Origin: Spirochaetia bacterium
Lineage (GTDB): Bacteria; Spirochaetota; Spirochaetia; B11-G9
Assembly: GCA_027859095.1 (NCBI GenBank)
Contig: JAQIBN010000085.1
Span: 1 to 56,128, forward strand
DNA: 56,128 nucleotides
Direction: 5' to 3'
A model generated the notes under the pieces. It was given only the letters and a program-made list of their open reading frames with translations, made no database searches and had not been told where the DNA came from. The stretch's first letter is position 1. Each line of letters opens with the position of its first letter. This document shows positions 46,316 through 54,345 of the stretch, one piece after another. Made by a program: the position numbers and the translations under genes.

Positions 46316-47402
46316 ATCCTGACTCCTGTTTCCGTATGAAAATTCATAATTGCATCTACAGGTATTTTTACAAAAACAGAAGTACCATTGGGCATCAAGG
46401 CTTCACTCTGAGGCTTATGCCGTTCAACAACCAGGGTCTGTTTATCTCCGCATTTAATGGTGTATCTTATCAGGGAACCTATGAATGAACTTTTTTCAAC
46501 TATGCCAGGGAGACTGGAAAAATCATCGTTGTTAATTTCTTCTTTAACAATACTTACATCTTCAGGTCTGACTGCCATACGGGTTCTCTTAACATCAGAA
46601 ACGGCCAGGACTGCAGCTCTGATCTTGATATTATTTATCAATATTACAGTAGAATTATTTTCTGATTTTATTACATCTCCTTCAAGAAAATTCATATCTC
46701 CTACAAAAGAGGCAACAAAGGCGTTAACCGGGTTCTTATAAATTTCCCATGGGGTACCCACCTGCTGAATTCCCCCTTCATTCATTACAGCGATATTATC
46801 AGAAATTGCCAGAGCCTCTTCCTGATCATGAGTAACATATATTGTTGTAATTCCCAGAAGTTTCTGCATATTACGAATTTCATCTCTCATATCTACACGC
46901 AGCTTAGCATCCAGATTGGACAGAGGTTCATCCATCAACAGAACCTTGGGCTCTATAACCATGGCTCTTGCAAGTCCTACCCTCTGCTGCTGCCCTCCGC
47001 TTAACTGGTCAGGAGTACGTGTTTCATAACCTGTTAAGTGGACCTGTGCCAATGCACTTGCAACTTTCTTCTTTATTTCCGAGGCATCAACTTTCCTGGT
47101 TTTAAGCCCGAATGCAACATTCTCATAAACAGTCATATGAGGAAACACAGCATAACTTTGAAAAACCATCCCAGTGTCTCTTTTATAAGCAGGAATATCA
47201 TCAATCAGCTGATCATCTATGCGAATATGACCATTATCCTGTTTATAAAACCCGGCTATGGTTCGTAACAAAGTAGTCTTTCCACAACCCGAAGGACCAA
47301 GGAGAGTAAAAAAGTTCCAGTTTCTATTTTCTGATTGATATTTTTTAATGCTTTAACACCTGGAAAGCTCTTACTGATCCCTTCCAACAAAATTGAAGCC
47401 AT
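46312..47402 (-). pseudogene. Iron-type ABC transporter ATPase with frameshift before Walker A
   Basis: The gene starts at ATG 47402 with GGAGGAG, reading MASILLEGISKSFPGVKALK and then NINQKIETGTF. At a run of six T (minus strand; 47308-47313) the frame breaks. One added T restores FTLLGPSGCGKTTLLRTIAG and the rest: DQLSGGQQQRVGLARA, LLMDEPLSNLDAKLR, THDQEEALA and a C-terminal TOBE-like region. Joined length would be 363 residues, normal for FbpC/PotA proteins. Without a shift the longest open frame starts only after Walker A. Real mutation, slippage at the T-run, or sequencing error are all possible. Confidence 0.85.
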
Positions 47403-47428
47403 GTACTCCTCCGTTCTTTACAAATTCA

Positions 47429-47458
47429 AAATACGATCCCCTTACAGGGATCGTATTT
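47429..47458 (-). terminator. Strong intercistronic hairpin between binding protein and ATPase genes
   Basis: A perfect 12-bp stem, AAATACGATCCC...GGGATCGTATTT, with a 6-nt loop lies 9 nt after the binding-protein stop. The minus strand continues with a few T but no long T-run, so it is an attenuator or 3' protection hairpin more than a full terminator. The position mirrors the attenuator of the sugar operon at 41194-41223. Confidence 0.75.
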
Positions 47459-47467
47459 CAATACAGA

Positions 47468-48432
47468 TTAAAGGCCCAGATCCTGAACCATTTCTGTCCA
47501 TTTTTTTACAAATTCTGTTTTACTGCCTGCTGACCAGGCAAAATCATAGGGAACAGTTTTAATTTTACTCATTGGTGGAAGATCCGGAGATATGGGAACA
47601 TCGGATCGAATTGGTCTTCTGCCCATCTCTTCTACAAGAAAGCTCTGGGTTTCCAGGGAAAGAGCCCAATCGATGAATTTCTTTGCTGCTGCTGCATTAG
47701 GACCGTTCTTCACCAATGCTATTCCATCCGGAGCAGCAGTTGTTCCATCTTCTGGATAAACAATCTTTACTGGGCCTCCGCCTGCAACATAAAGATAGGC
47801 ATTATCTTCCAGAGTAAGACCGACAGCTGCTTCACCATCGTTAACAAATCTGGAGACAGCTGAAGAACTTCCTGATAGTACAAAGTTTCCAAGAATTCCT
47901 TTATAAGTATCCCAGCCCTTATCCTTATAAATATTAAGTACAGTCGCAAGCTGCATATAAGATGAACCGGACTTGTCGGCTCTGGCAGATGATATCCAGC
48001 CTTTTAGTCTCGGATCACTCAGATCTGTCCATTTTCGGGGCATTTCAGAAGCTGAAACCATGTCAGTGTTTACAATAAAAACCATGACTATACCTGTATA
48101 AGGAAGCCAGTTGGTCCCTACTTTGAATACATCATCCACCTTGTCCCAGTCTGCAGGTGTATAATTTGCAAGAAGATCAGAGTTTGCTTCAAGCTGTTCA
48201 CCACCGATACTCCAGATAACATCCGCCTGAGGATTTTCCTTTTCTGCTTTTACTCTTGCTACTATATCTCCCGAACCGAGCTTCACCACCTCCGCATTAA
48301 TTCCTGTAGCGGCTTCAAAACGTGGAACAAGAGCATCGATAATCTCCTGATTATGTGCTGAGTATAATACCACTGTCTGTTCTCCAGCAGCTGATTCGGC
48401 CTTTCCTGGGAACCTCCTGAAAATATTTTTTT
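47468..48432 (-). pseudogene. Iron-type periplasmic binding protein with damaged N-terminus
   Basis: From GTG 48373 the frame encodes 301 residues of an FbpA/SfuA-type protein: VLYSAHNQEIIDALVPRFE, GEAAVGLTLEDNAY, FIDWALSLETQSF. It lacks an export signal in this frame. In the -1 frame upstream stands KKIFSGGSQE; adding one A at the A-run (48402-48404) joins it as SGGSQEKAESAAGEQTVVLY, a typical spirochaete signal-cleavage region. The hydrophobic core and ATG of the signal peptide are also missing (GGT precedes KKIF), so more than one lesion is present. The product would stay in the cytosol. Confidence 0.7.
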
Positions 48433-48656
48433 ACCGTTCAATAATAAACGGTATATGAACCGATTTTGAACAAAAAAGATAACTTCACACCAGTTTGACA
48501 AATAAACTATCCCATCAGTATCATCCGATGCTGAGTCGTAAAAAGTTGTAATATAATATTATAACAGGTCACCTGCACGGTCAATCATTTAATTAATATT
48601 GTTTGGGACTAAGTAGTTTTCGATTGACATTGAATATATAAAATACAAATTCATCA

Positions 48657-48686
48657 TTGACAATATTTAGAGCTTACTGCTATATA
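48657..48686 (+). promoter_or_regulatory. Promoter placing the start point at the GTG of the Fe-S protein
   Basis: Perfect -35 TTGACA (48657-48662), 18-nt spacer, -10 TATATA (48681-48686). The expected +1 is at about 48693, which is the first base of the GTG start, so the message would be leaderless. The TTG within the -35 box opens an upstream ORF extension that should be disregarded. Confidence 0.6.
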
Positions 48687-48692
48687 GAATTA

Positions 48693-49721
48693 GTGAGTAA
48701 AATAAAGATAGTCAATAATACAAACCAGGCATTTCAAAAAACACTTATACAGGAAAACAGATCTGCTTCTTTTATTTCTGCAGTTCTCACAGCAATTATC
48801 ATGTTTATAAGCAGATACAAAGGGCCGGAGGGCATACTTCTCCTGGACAGGTTTCTTCCTGGTCTGGGGTGGCTGCAAATTATAATTATAGCAGTATATG
48901 CAGGGTTCATTACACAATTTTTATTAAAACAAAAAAACATTGCAAAAATACGAATAAGAATTTGGACCCTATTTTCGATAGTATTTTTCTCCCAGTTTAT
49001 AGCTGGTATTCTAATATCTGATACCTTCCTCATGACAGGGAAACTTCATATTCCTATTCCTGCAGTAATCCTTGCCGGGCCAATATACAGAGGATCAGGA
49101 TTCTTTATGCCTATACTTTTCCTGGCAACAATACTATTAACCGGTCCTGCATGGTGCAGTTATCTATGCTATTTTGGAGCTATAGATGGTGTGGCCGCTT
49201 CCAGAAAAAAACAGCCTTCTTTTCCTAAAGAGGGCTGGAAAACTCTTCGATTTTTTACAACTATACTAGTAATTGTTACAGCAATTATATTTAGAATATT
49301 TGATACATCTCCAAATTTTGCAATTGTCGGAGCTCTTATTTTTGGAGCACTAGGTATAATTGCAACAATTATAATTTCCCGTTCAAGAGGAATAATGGCT
49401 CACTGCTCATACTACTGTCCTATTGGATTAATTAGTAATTTATTAGGTAAAATATCACCTTTCCGAATAAAAATTAACAACAGTTGTAACAACTGTATGG
49501 CCTGTATTCCAGCATGCAGATACAATGCTCTTTCACCAAAAAATATAGCATCCGGCAGCCCTGGATTTAGCTGCACCCTGTGTGGAGACTGCATTGACAC
49601 CTGCAGCAGCCAATCCATTAATTATAGTTTTTTTAATCTGTCATCAAAAAAATCCAGAGTTCCGTTTACGGTAGTAATTGCAGTTGTACACTCTGTATTT
49701 ATAGGAATTGCAAGAATCTAA
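48693..49721 (+). CDS. Polyferredoxin-like membrane protein (NapH/CcoG-type 4Fe-4S)
   Basis: About 342 residues, with five to six membrane helices. Two membrane cysteine motifs (TGPAWCSYLCYFG and AHCSYYCPIG) and two cytosolic 4Fe-4S clusters, CNNCMACIPAC and CTLCGDCIDTC, are near the C-terminus. Such proteins pass electrons between quinols and reductases or serve in metal-cofactor assembly; the partner is not evident here. No ribosome site is visible. The GTG coincides with the predicted transcription start, so I prefer it over the TTG at 48657. Confidence 0.8.
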   Translation: MSKIKIVNNTNQAFQKTLIQENRSASFISAVLTAIIMFISRYKGPEGILLLDRFLPGLGWLQIIIIAVYAGFITQFLLKQKNIAKIRIRIWTLFSIVFFSQFIAGILISDTFLMTGKLHIPIPAVILAGPIYRGSGFFMPILFLATILLTGPAWCSYLCYFGAIDGVAASRKKQPSFPKEGWKTLRFFTTILVIVTAIIFRIFDTSPNFAIVGALIFGALGIIATIIISRSRGIMAHCSYYCPIGLISNLLGKISPFRIKINNSCNNCMACIPACRYNALSPKNIASGSPGFSCTLCGDCIDTCSSQSINYSFFNLSSKKSRVPFTVVIAVVHSVFIGIARI

Positions 49722-49724
49722 TAT

Positions 49725-50417
49725 CTATTTAACACCCCATGTAAAGGGGGTCCAAAGGTGAGTATTTATTCCTGCCTGATTTAATCCTTTTGATGTCCAG
49801 TTATTACATGTATTAAAAAGACTGTAGGAACCATTTGCTTCAAAAAAAATACTACCTTGAAAAGCCTGATCAATTTCTTCAAATAATATTTGCTCGGGCA
49901 TCTTTTCAGATTCCATAATTGCAGCTTTTATATACTGATAAAGATTTTTCAGTTCATCATTAGTCACCACCAAGGAAGTAACTCCAGGAAGTTCAGGTGA
50001 TATAGTATGAAGATACAAAACCTCCAGAACTGATGAAGAAGGGATAAAAAGTGCTTTAACAGCCATAGACCAGTCAATATTAAGGACTGTTGGAGTTCCA
50101 AGATAAAACTGCCGGTCTCCCCAGCCAAAATAGAAATATCCTCCCTTACCGGTTAGATTCAGAGGGGTATCAAAAGTCTCGGGATAAGGACAACTGTCTC
50201 TGGGAAGAACCAAAGCAATATGATAACCATTATTTACCAGATAAATAAATTTTCCCTCAGAAGGAGTTCTTCGACCCTGATTTACTGGAATTACAGCACC
50301 AAGTAAAGTCATTAAACCATAAATTAAAGCAATACCAAGAAACAATAGGATAGATAAAATGAATATCCGACCCAGTATTACAATATGATTTAATTTCAAT
50401 TTTTTTATTATATTCAT
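49725..50417 (-). CDS. DUF2459 / TIGR02117-like membrane-anchored protein
   Basis: A 230-residue protein with one N-terminal membrane helix (about 12-38) and a soluble domain. Conserved-looking stretches are VNNGYHIALVLPRD, FGWGDRQFYLGTP and the C-terminal NTCNNWTSKGLNQAGI. These fit the DUF2459 family, whose Cys/His pattern hints at a papain-like fold, but no activity is established. The C-terminus lies 3 bp from the convergent Fe-S gene. Confidence 0.7.
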   Translation of the reverse strand: MNIIKKLKLNHIVILGRIFILSILLFLGIALIYGLMTLLGAVIPVNQGRRTPSEGKFIYLVNNGYHIALVLPRDSCPYPETFDTPLNLTGKGGYFYFGWGDRQFYLGTPTVLNIDWSMAVKALFIPSSSVLEVLYLHTISPELPGVTSLVVTNDELKNLYQYIKAAIMESEKMPEQILFEEIDQAFQGSIFFEANGSYSLFNTCNNWTSKGLNQAGINTHLWTPFTWGVK

Positions 50418-50529
50418 TTAATTTTAAAATCCTGAAAATTATTTTTATTGACAGTAATAATAACATATCCTAACTTAAAAGAGTGTAATACTACATTTAA
50501 TAAAAATTTAGACAAGGAGTACATTATAT

Positions 50530-50807
50530 ATGAAAATTCAAGTACAAATATCTATCGATGATACAAAAGAGAACGTATGGAAGGTAATTACGGATATTAA
50601 TGGGTCTGTAAACAACATTAAAGGTATTGAAAAAATAGAAATATTGGAAAAAATGGAAAATCTACAGATCTTATTATGAGTTTTGATGCAGAACTGGTTA
50701 CTTTTATGGCAAAGATAATGTCTATTATGGGATTTTTGTTTATTAGTGCAACTAAAAAAGCTCTTAATGAAGATTTAAAAGATATAAAAATCGCAGTCGA
50801 AGGGTAA
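50530..50807 (+). pseudogene. SRPBCC (START-like) gene with internal deletion and frameshift
   Basis: The 5' part reads MKIQVQISIDDTKENVWKVI, TDINGSVNNIKGIEKIEILE, then breaks; that frame stops at 50677-50679. From about 50660 another frame reads STDLIMSFDAELVTFMAKIM and on to DLKDIKIAVEG, stopping at 50805-50807. These are the first and last parts of a SRPBCC-family protein of about 145-150 residues. Around 60 central residues are gone. A ribosome site AAGGAG precedes the ATG. A deletion is a firmer sign of decay than the homopolymer cases. Confidence 0.8.
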
Positions 50808-50880
50808 TAATAATCTTTCAAAAGTAGTTTTTCTCCTGTCATTACATATCCGAAAAACAAGAGAATCACACGCCACGATT

Positions 50881-51105
50881 TTATTTCTTAGCAATTTTTA
50901 TCAGATAATTGTCACCCGATTCTTCGATACTGATAATTTTATGCCCTTCTTCCTGGGCACTCTTAGGCACATTCTCCAGGGGTTCTCCACCTGAAAGTGT
51001 AACTTCCAATACATCTCCACTGCTTATCTTTGCCAGAGCAAGCTTTGCCTTTACAAATGTCATAGGACAATGATCTTTTGTTATATCTAATGTTTCTACA
51101 GTCAT
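50881..51105 (-). CDS. TusA/SirA-family sulfur carrier
   Basis: A 74-residue TusA-fold protein. The active cysteine is in the family motif HCPMTFVKAKLAL near residue 13. It relays persulfide sulfur between proteins. GGAGG precedes the ATG. It is the last gene of the homocysteine sulfur-carrier cluster, 27 bp after dsrE, so it is likely to supply sulfide or persulfide to the thiocarboxylate carrier. It ends before an unrelated broken gene. Confidence 0.88.
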   Translation of the reverse strand: MTVETLDITKDHCPMTFVKAKLALAKISSGDVLEVTLSGGEPLENVPKSAQEEGHKIISIEESGDNYLIKIAKK

Positions 51106-51132
51106 TTTTTTCCTCCGCCTACGCTGATATTG

Positions 51133-51612
51133 TTAGATAAAAAGCGTTTCACCACCTTCTGAATACTTTAAAAAAGAAGGGACCCCTATAACTTCTTTTA
51201 CAGCAGGATCAAGATCCTCTCTTTTCATTCCAAAAATATTCATGGACATTTCACATGCAAACAAATTCACACCAAGGTCCTTTGCTGCCTGGTAAAGCTC
51301 CTCCAAAGTTGCCACATTCTGTTTTTTCATCATACCAGTCATAAGTTTTGGAGATACACCTGCAAAATTCAAACGACTAAGAGGGGCACTTTTTCTTCCT
51401 CCCATTAATAGATTAAAAACCTTTGCAAGGAATCCTGTTCCCACAGGAGTATGTCCACCCTTCTTTTTAATAATGTTAAAGCCCCAGAAAGTAAAAAAAA
51501 GATTCACTTCCCAGTTTACAGCTGCTGCTCCTGTTGCCATAGTCAGTGCTGCTACTGCTTTATCGAATTCTCCACTAAAACATATTATTGAAAGCTTTTT
51601 ATTATTATCCAT
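51133..51612 (-). CDS. DsrE/F-like sulfur relay protein
   Basis: A 159-residue DsrE/DsrF/DrsH-like protein. FSGEFDKAVAALTMATGAAA begins the Rossmann-like domain, TFWGFNIIKK follows, and the probable active cysteine is in FACEMSMNIFGM near residue 118. Such proteins accept sulfur, often next to TusA. AAGGAG precedes the ATG. The gene lies 22 bp after the JAMM protease gene and 27 bp before tusA, supporting a role in sulfur delivery. Confidence 0.87.
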   Translation of the reverse strand: MDNNKKLSIICFSGEFDKAVAALTMATGAAAVNWEVNLFFTFWGFNIIKKKGGHTPVGTGFLAKVFNLLMGGRKSAPLSRLNFAGVSPKLMTGMMKKQNVATLEELYQAAKDLGVNLFACEMSMNIFGMKREDLDPAVKEVIGVPSFLKYSEGGETLFI

Positions 51613-51634
51613 ATTCTTTCTCCTTAGGTTGTAT

Positions 51635-52030
51635 TTAAACTATTTCAATCTCTTCCAGAGTCACACTCAAATTCTTAATCCTGAAGGATTTTACAACCGG
51701 TTTGCTCTCTGCAAGGGACACAATTATGTAACTCACATTGGGATCATAGGCTAGCCGAATATCCTCCTCAGATGGCCGGGAAGGTGTTTCAGGATGACTG
51801 TGATATACAACTGATGCCCTATGGCCATCTTTACGAATTTTTTTTACCACCTCAAACTGCTCTGCAGGATCAAAGGTAAAATGTTCATTTGATTCATCTG
51901 TATTCTGCATTTTGCAAATAAGTGAAACAATACCGTCCTTTTCACCCAGATAACCACATACCTCAAGAGGAAACCCATCTTTTGCATGGGTTATCATGTC
52001 GTCGTACACATCCTTTTTCATCTTCAGCAT
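51635..52030 (-). CDS. hcyD: JAMM/MPN+ metalloprotease, carrier-processing
   Basis: About 131 residues. The JAMM zinc motif is complete: glutamate in FPLEVCGYL and YHSHPETPSRPSEEDIRLA with two His and the Asp. Small bacterial enzymes of this kind remove residues after the diglycine of ThiS-like carriers. The downstream product of hcyS ends in GGGR and needs such trimming. The ATG at 52045 is possible, but the one at 52030 has GGAG at better spacing. It follows hcyF and precedes dsrE. Confidence 0.87.
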   Translation of the reverse strand: MLKMKKDVYDDMITHAKDGFPLEVCGYLGEKDGIVSLICKMQNTDESNEHFTFDPAEQFEVVKKIRKDGHRASVVYHSHPETPSRPSEEDIRLAYDPNVSYIIVSLAESKPVVKSFRIKNLSVTLEEIEIV

Positions 52031-52079
52031 ATCAATCTTCTCCATTCCAGGGAAACATAATGTATTACATCTTCGTACA

Positions 52080-52097
52080 GGCTGAACATATTCAGCC
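52080..52097. other. Short intercistronic hairpin between hcyF and hcyD
   Basis: GGCTGAA (52080-52086), loop CATA, TTCAGCC (52091-52097). No T-run follows, so it is not a terminator; it may stabilise or segment the mRNA just after the hcyF stop. Confidence 0.5.
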
Positions 52098-52098
52098 C

Positions 52099-52905
52099 TT
52101 ACTTCAGATCACAGACCGCCTGTTCGGCATCCACAAGTTCTGTAATTGTCGGATTATGACCACATATGGGGCAATTCTCATTTTTATTGACAGTTATTGT
52201 TCTAAACTGCATATCAAGAGCATTGAAGGTCAGGAGTTTATTATTAAGAAGTTCTCCTGCACCAGTTAGAAACTTTAAAGCTTCTGCAGCCTGGATAGTA
52301 CCAAGCATTCCTGCTATTGCTCCCAGCACACCTGCTTCAGAGCAGGTGGGAACCAGGTTCGGAGGCGGTGGCTTGTCGAACAGACAACGTAAGCAGGCAC
52401 TCTCATTAGGGTTGATTGTAAATGTCTGACCATCAAAACGTAGAATACCACCGTGGCTGAAAGGTATATTACCCAAAATACAAGCATCATTAATAAGGAA
52501 TTTTGCAGCAAAATTATCAGTTCCGTCAATTACAAAATCATATTTTCCGATGATCTCCTTTATGTTTGAAGCAAAAAGATATTTGTTATAAGGGATAACA
52601 TTGACATCGGGATTAATAGCACGCATTTTCTCCGCAGCAGAATCTGCTTTCCACACACCTACATCCTTTGTAAAATGAGCTATCTGCCTTTGAAGATTTG
52701 AAATATCAACCCTGTCTCCATCAACTATACCAATGGTTCCAACTCCTGCGGCAGCGAGATATAGCGCTGCTGGAGAACCAAGACCACCAGCACCTATAAT
52801 AAGAACCTTTCCGTCAAGAAGCCTCTCCTGACCTTCCACACCCACATCGTTCAGCAGAATATGCCGGGAATAACGTTCCAGCTGTTCTTCTGTATAATCT
52901 CTCAC
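52099..52905 (-). CDS. hcyF: E1-like activating enzyme (MoeB/HesA/ThiF type) for the HcyS carrier
   Basis: A 268-residue adenylyltransferase. Motifs are RYSRHILLNDVGVEGQ, the nucleotide site LIIGAGGLGSPAALYLAAAG near 34, VDISNLQRQ with the catalytic arginine, and DGTDNFAAKFLIND near 125. Two CxxC pairs (CLRC and CPIC) bind zinc. It should adenylate the trimmed carrier C-terminus before sulfur transfer. The start is GTG and overlaps the metY stop by 4 nt (GTGA). The sequence alone cannot separate it from MoeB or ThiF; the cluster gives the assignment. Confidence 0.85.
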   Translation of the reverse strand: MRDYTEEQLERYSRHILLNDVGVEGQERLLDGKVLIIGAGGLGSPAALYLAAAGVGTIGIVDGDRVDISNLQRQIAHFTKDVGVWKADSAAEKMRAINPDVNVIPYNKYLFASNIKEIIGKYDFVIDGTDNFAAKFLINDACILGNIPFSHGGILRFDGQTFTINPNESACLRCLFDKPPPPNLVPTCSEAGVLGAIAGMLGTIQAAEALKFLTGAGELLNNKLLTFNALDMQFRTITVNKNENCPICGHNPTITELVDAEQAVCDLK

Positions 52906-54134
52906 AATTCCTCCAGGGCCTGTTCTATATCTCTTAGCAAATCTTTGTAATTTTCAATACCGACAGACAGCCTTATCAGAGTTTCTCTAACACCCATCTC
53001 TTCACATTCCTCCAGGGAATATTCACTGAATATTGTAGATGCAGGATGGATGATAAGTGACTTATTATCATTCAGATTCGTTGCTCTTCTTATCAGCTTC
53101 AATGAATCCATAAAACGATACGCTGTCTCTTTATCTCTAAGATCAAATGTAAGAATCCCTCCGAACTTATCTCCGAACTGCTCTGCTGATATTGTATGAA
53201 ATTCATTACTTTTTAATCCGGGATAATCGACCCTTTTTACTTTATTATTTTTATTCAACCATTCACTGATAGCCATTGCATTTTCACAGGACCTGTCTAT
53301 CCTTAAACTCAGTGTTTCGAGTCCAAGAATCTGCAGCCATGCATTATGGGGAGAAAGACAAGCCCCGACGTTTCTATAAACTTCTCTTCGGAGCTTAACC
53401 ATGAGAGCAAGAGGGCCATAGGCTTTCGACCATTTTTCCATACCTGGTATTTTCTTCCAATCGTAGTTTCCATAATCCAGTATCAGACCACCCGTTGATG
53501 TAGCCCCTCCGGATATATACTTGGTACTGCTAATTACCTCTAAAGCTACTCCCGCATCCTTTGCATTGAAGATATAAGGTGTAGTGAGTGTTCCATCCAG
53601 AATTACAGGTACATTGTATTTATTGCCAATATCTACAAGCTTTCTGATATTGGCAACTTCCATCTGAGGATTGCTGATTATCTCCAGGAAAATGAATCGG
53701 GTATTTTTATCAATACGGGATTCAACAGCTTCCATATCTGTAATATCCACAAACCGGCTTTCAAATCCCCAGGGGCCAAGAGTTTCTTTAAACAGGGAAA
53801 CACTGTTACCAAACAGCGTTTTTGCAATTACCCCGTTTGTGCCTGCTCCGGCAAGAGCCAACACAGTATTGCTGATAGCCGCCATTCCAGACGAAAGAGC
53901 AAGTACGCCAATACTTCCACTAAGATCTTTAATTCTATTTTCAAACTCCGATACAGTTGGGTTTGATACCCTGCTATAGGCAAATGCACTCTTACGCCCC
54001 TCAAAGGCAAGTTGTATATCTTTACTGCTCTCAAATTCAAAGGCTACACTATCATAAAGCGGTGGACGAAGTGCTTTGTATCCAGCTTCCATTGCTCCTG
54101 TTGGATTACTTGCTCTGGTACTAAAATCATGCAT
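52902..54134 (-). CDS. metY: O-acetylhomoserine sulfhydrylase-like PLP enzyme
   Basis: A 410-residue Cys/Met-metabolism PLP enzyme. AYSRVSNPTVSEFE lies near 58, SSGMAAISNTVLAL near 88, and the PLP lysine in SSTKYISGGATSTGG near 210. MetY type is preferred over cystathionine lyase because of the operon. It would join the acetylated homoserine with carrier-bound sulfur to give homocysteine. The long upstream frame is rejected; the ATG at 54134 has GGAGG and lies 1 nt after the hcyS stop. Confidence 0.85.
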   Translation of the reverse strand: MHDFSTRASNPTGAMEAGYKALRPPLYDSVAFEFESSKDIQLAFEGRKSAFAYSRVSNPTVSEFENRIKDLSGSIGVLALSSGMAAISNTVLALAGAGTNGVIAKTLFGNSVSLFKETLGPWGFESRFVDITDMEAVESRIDKNTRFIFLEIISNPQMEVANIRKLVDIGNKYNVPVILDGTLTTPYIFNAKDAGVALEVISSTKYISGGATSTGGLILDYGNYDWKKIPGMEKWSKAYGPLALMVKLRREVYRNVGACLSPHNAWLQILGLETLSLRIDRSCENAMAISEWLNKNNKVKRVDYPGLKSNEFHTISAEQFGDKFGGILTFDLRDKETAYRFMDSLKLIRRATNLNDNKSLIIHPASTIFSEYSLEECEEMGVRETLIRLSVGIENYKDLLRDIEQALEEL

Positions 54135-54135
54135 T

Positions 54136-54345
54136 TTATCTCCCTCCACCCATAAAATAAAGAAAATCCAGCTCATCTCCACTCTTAATGGTAGTTTCAG
54201 AGAATTTAGCTCTTTCCACAAATTCCCCATTTAACTGAACAGATACCATATCAGGGGATTTAACATTCTCGGAGGAGAGGAGCTGCACTACTGTCAATTT
54301 GCTTTCTACCAGAACTTTCACTTCACCATTAATTGTTAATTCCAT
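54136..54345 (-). CDS. hcyS: Ubiquitin-like sulfur carrier with masked diglycine
   Basis: A 69-residue ThiS-fold protein (MELTINGEVKVLVESKLTVV, later IKSGDELDFLYFMGGGR). It ends GGGR, so the reactive diglycine is not terminal. Proteins of this kind are trimmed by a JAMM protease, adenylated by an E1-like enzyme and converted to thiocarboxylate. The arrangement matches the thiocarboxylate methionine pathway described in Wolinella succinogenes (HcyS/HcyD/HcyF/MetY). The ATG at 54345 follows AGGAGA; the 35 upstream codons of the open frame are leader. It is the first gene of the cluster. Confidence 0.87.
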   Translation of the reverse strand: MELTINGEVKVLVESKLTVVQLLSSENVKSPDMVSVQLNGEFVERAKFSETTIKSGDELDFLYFMGGGR

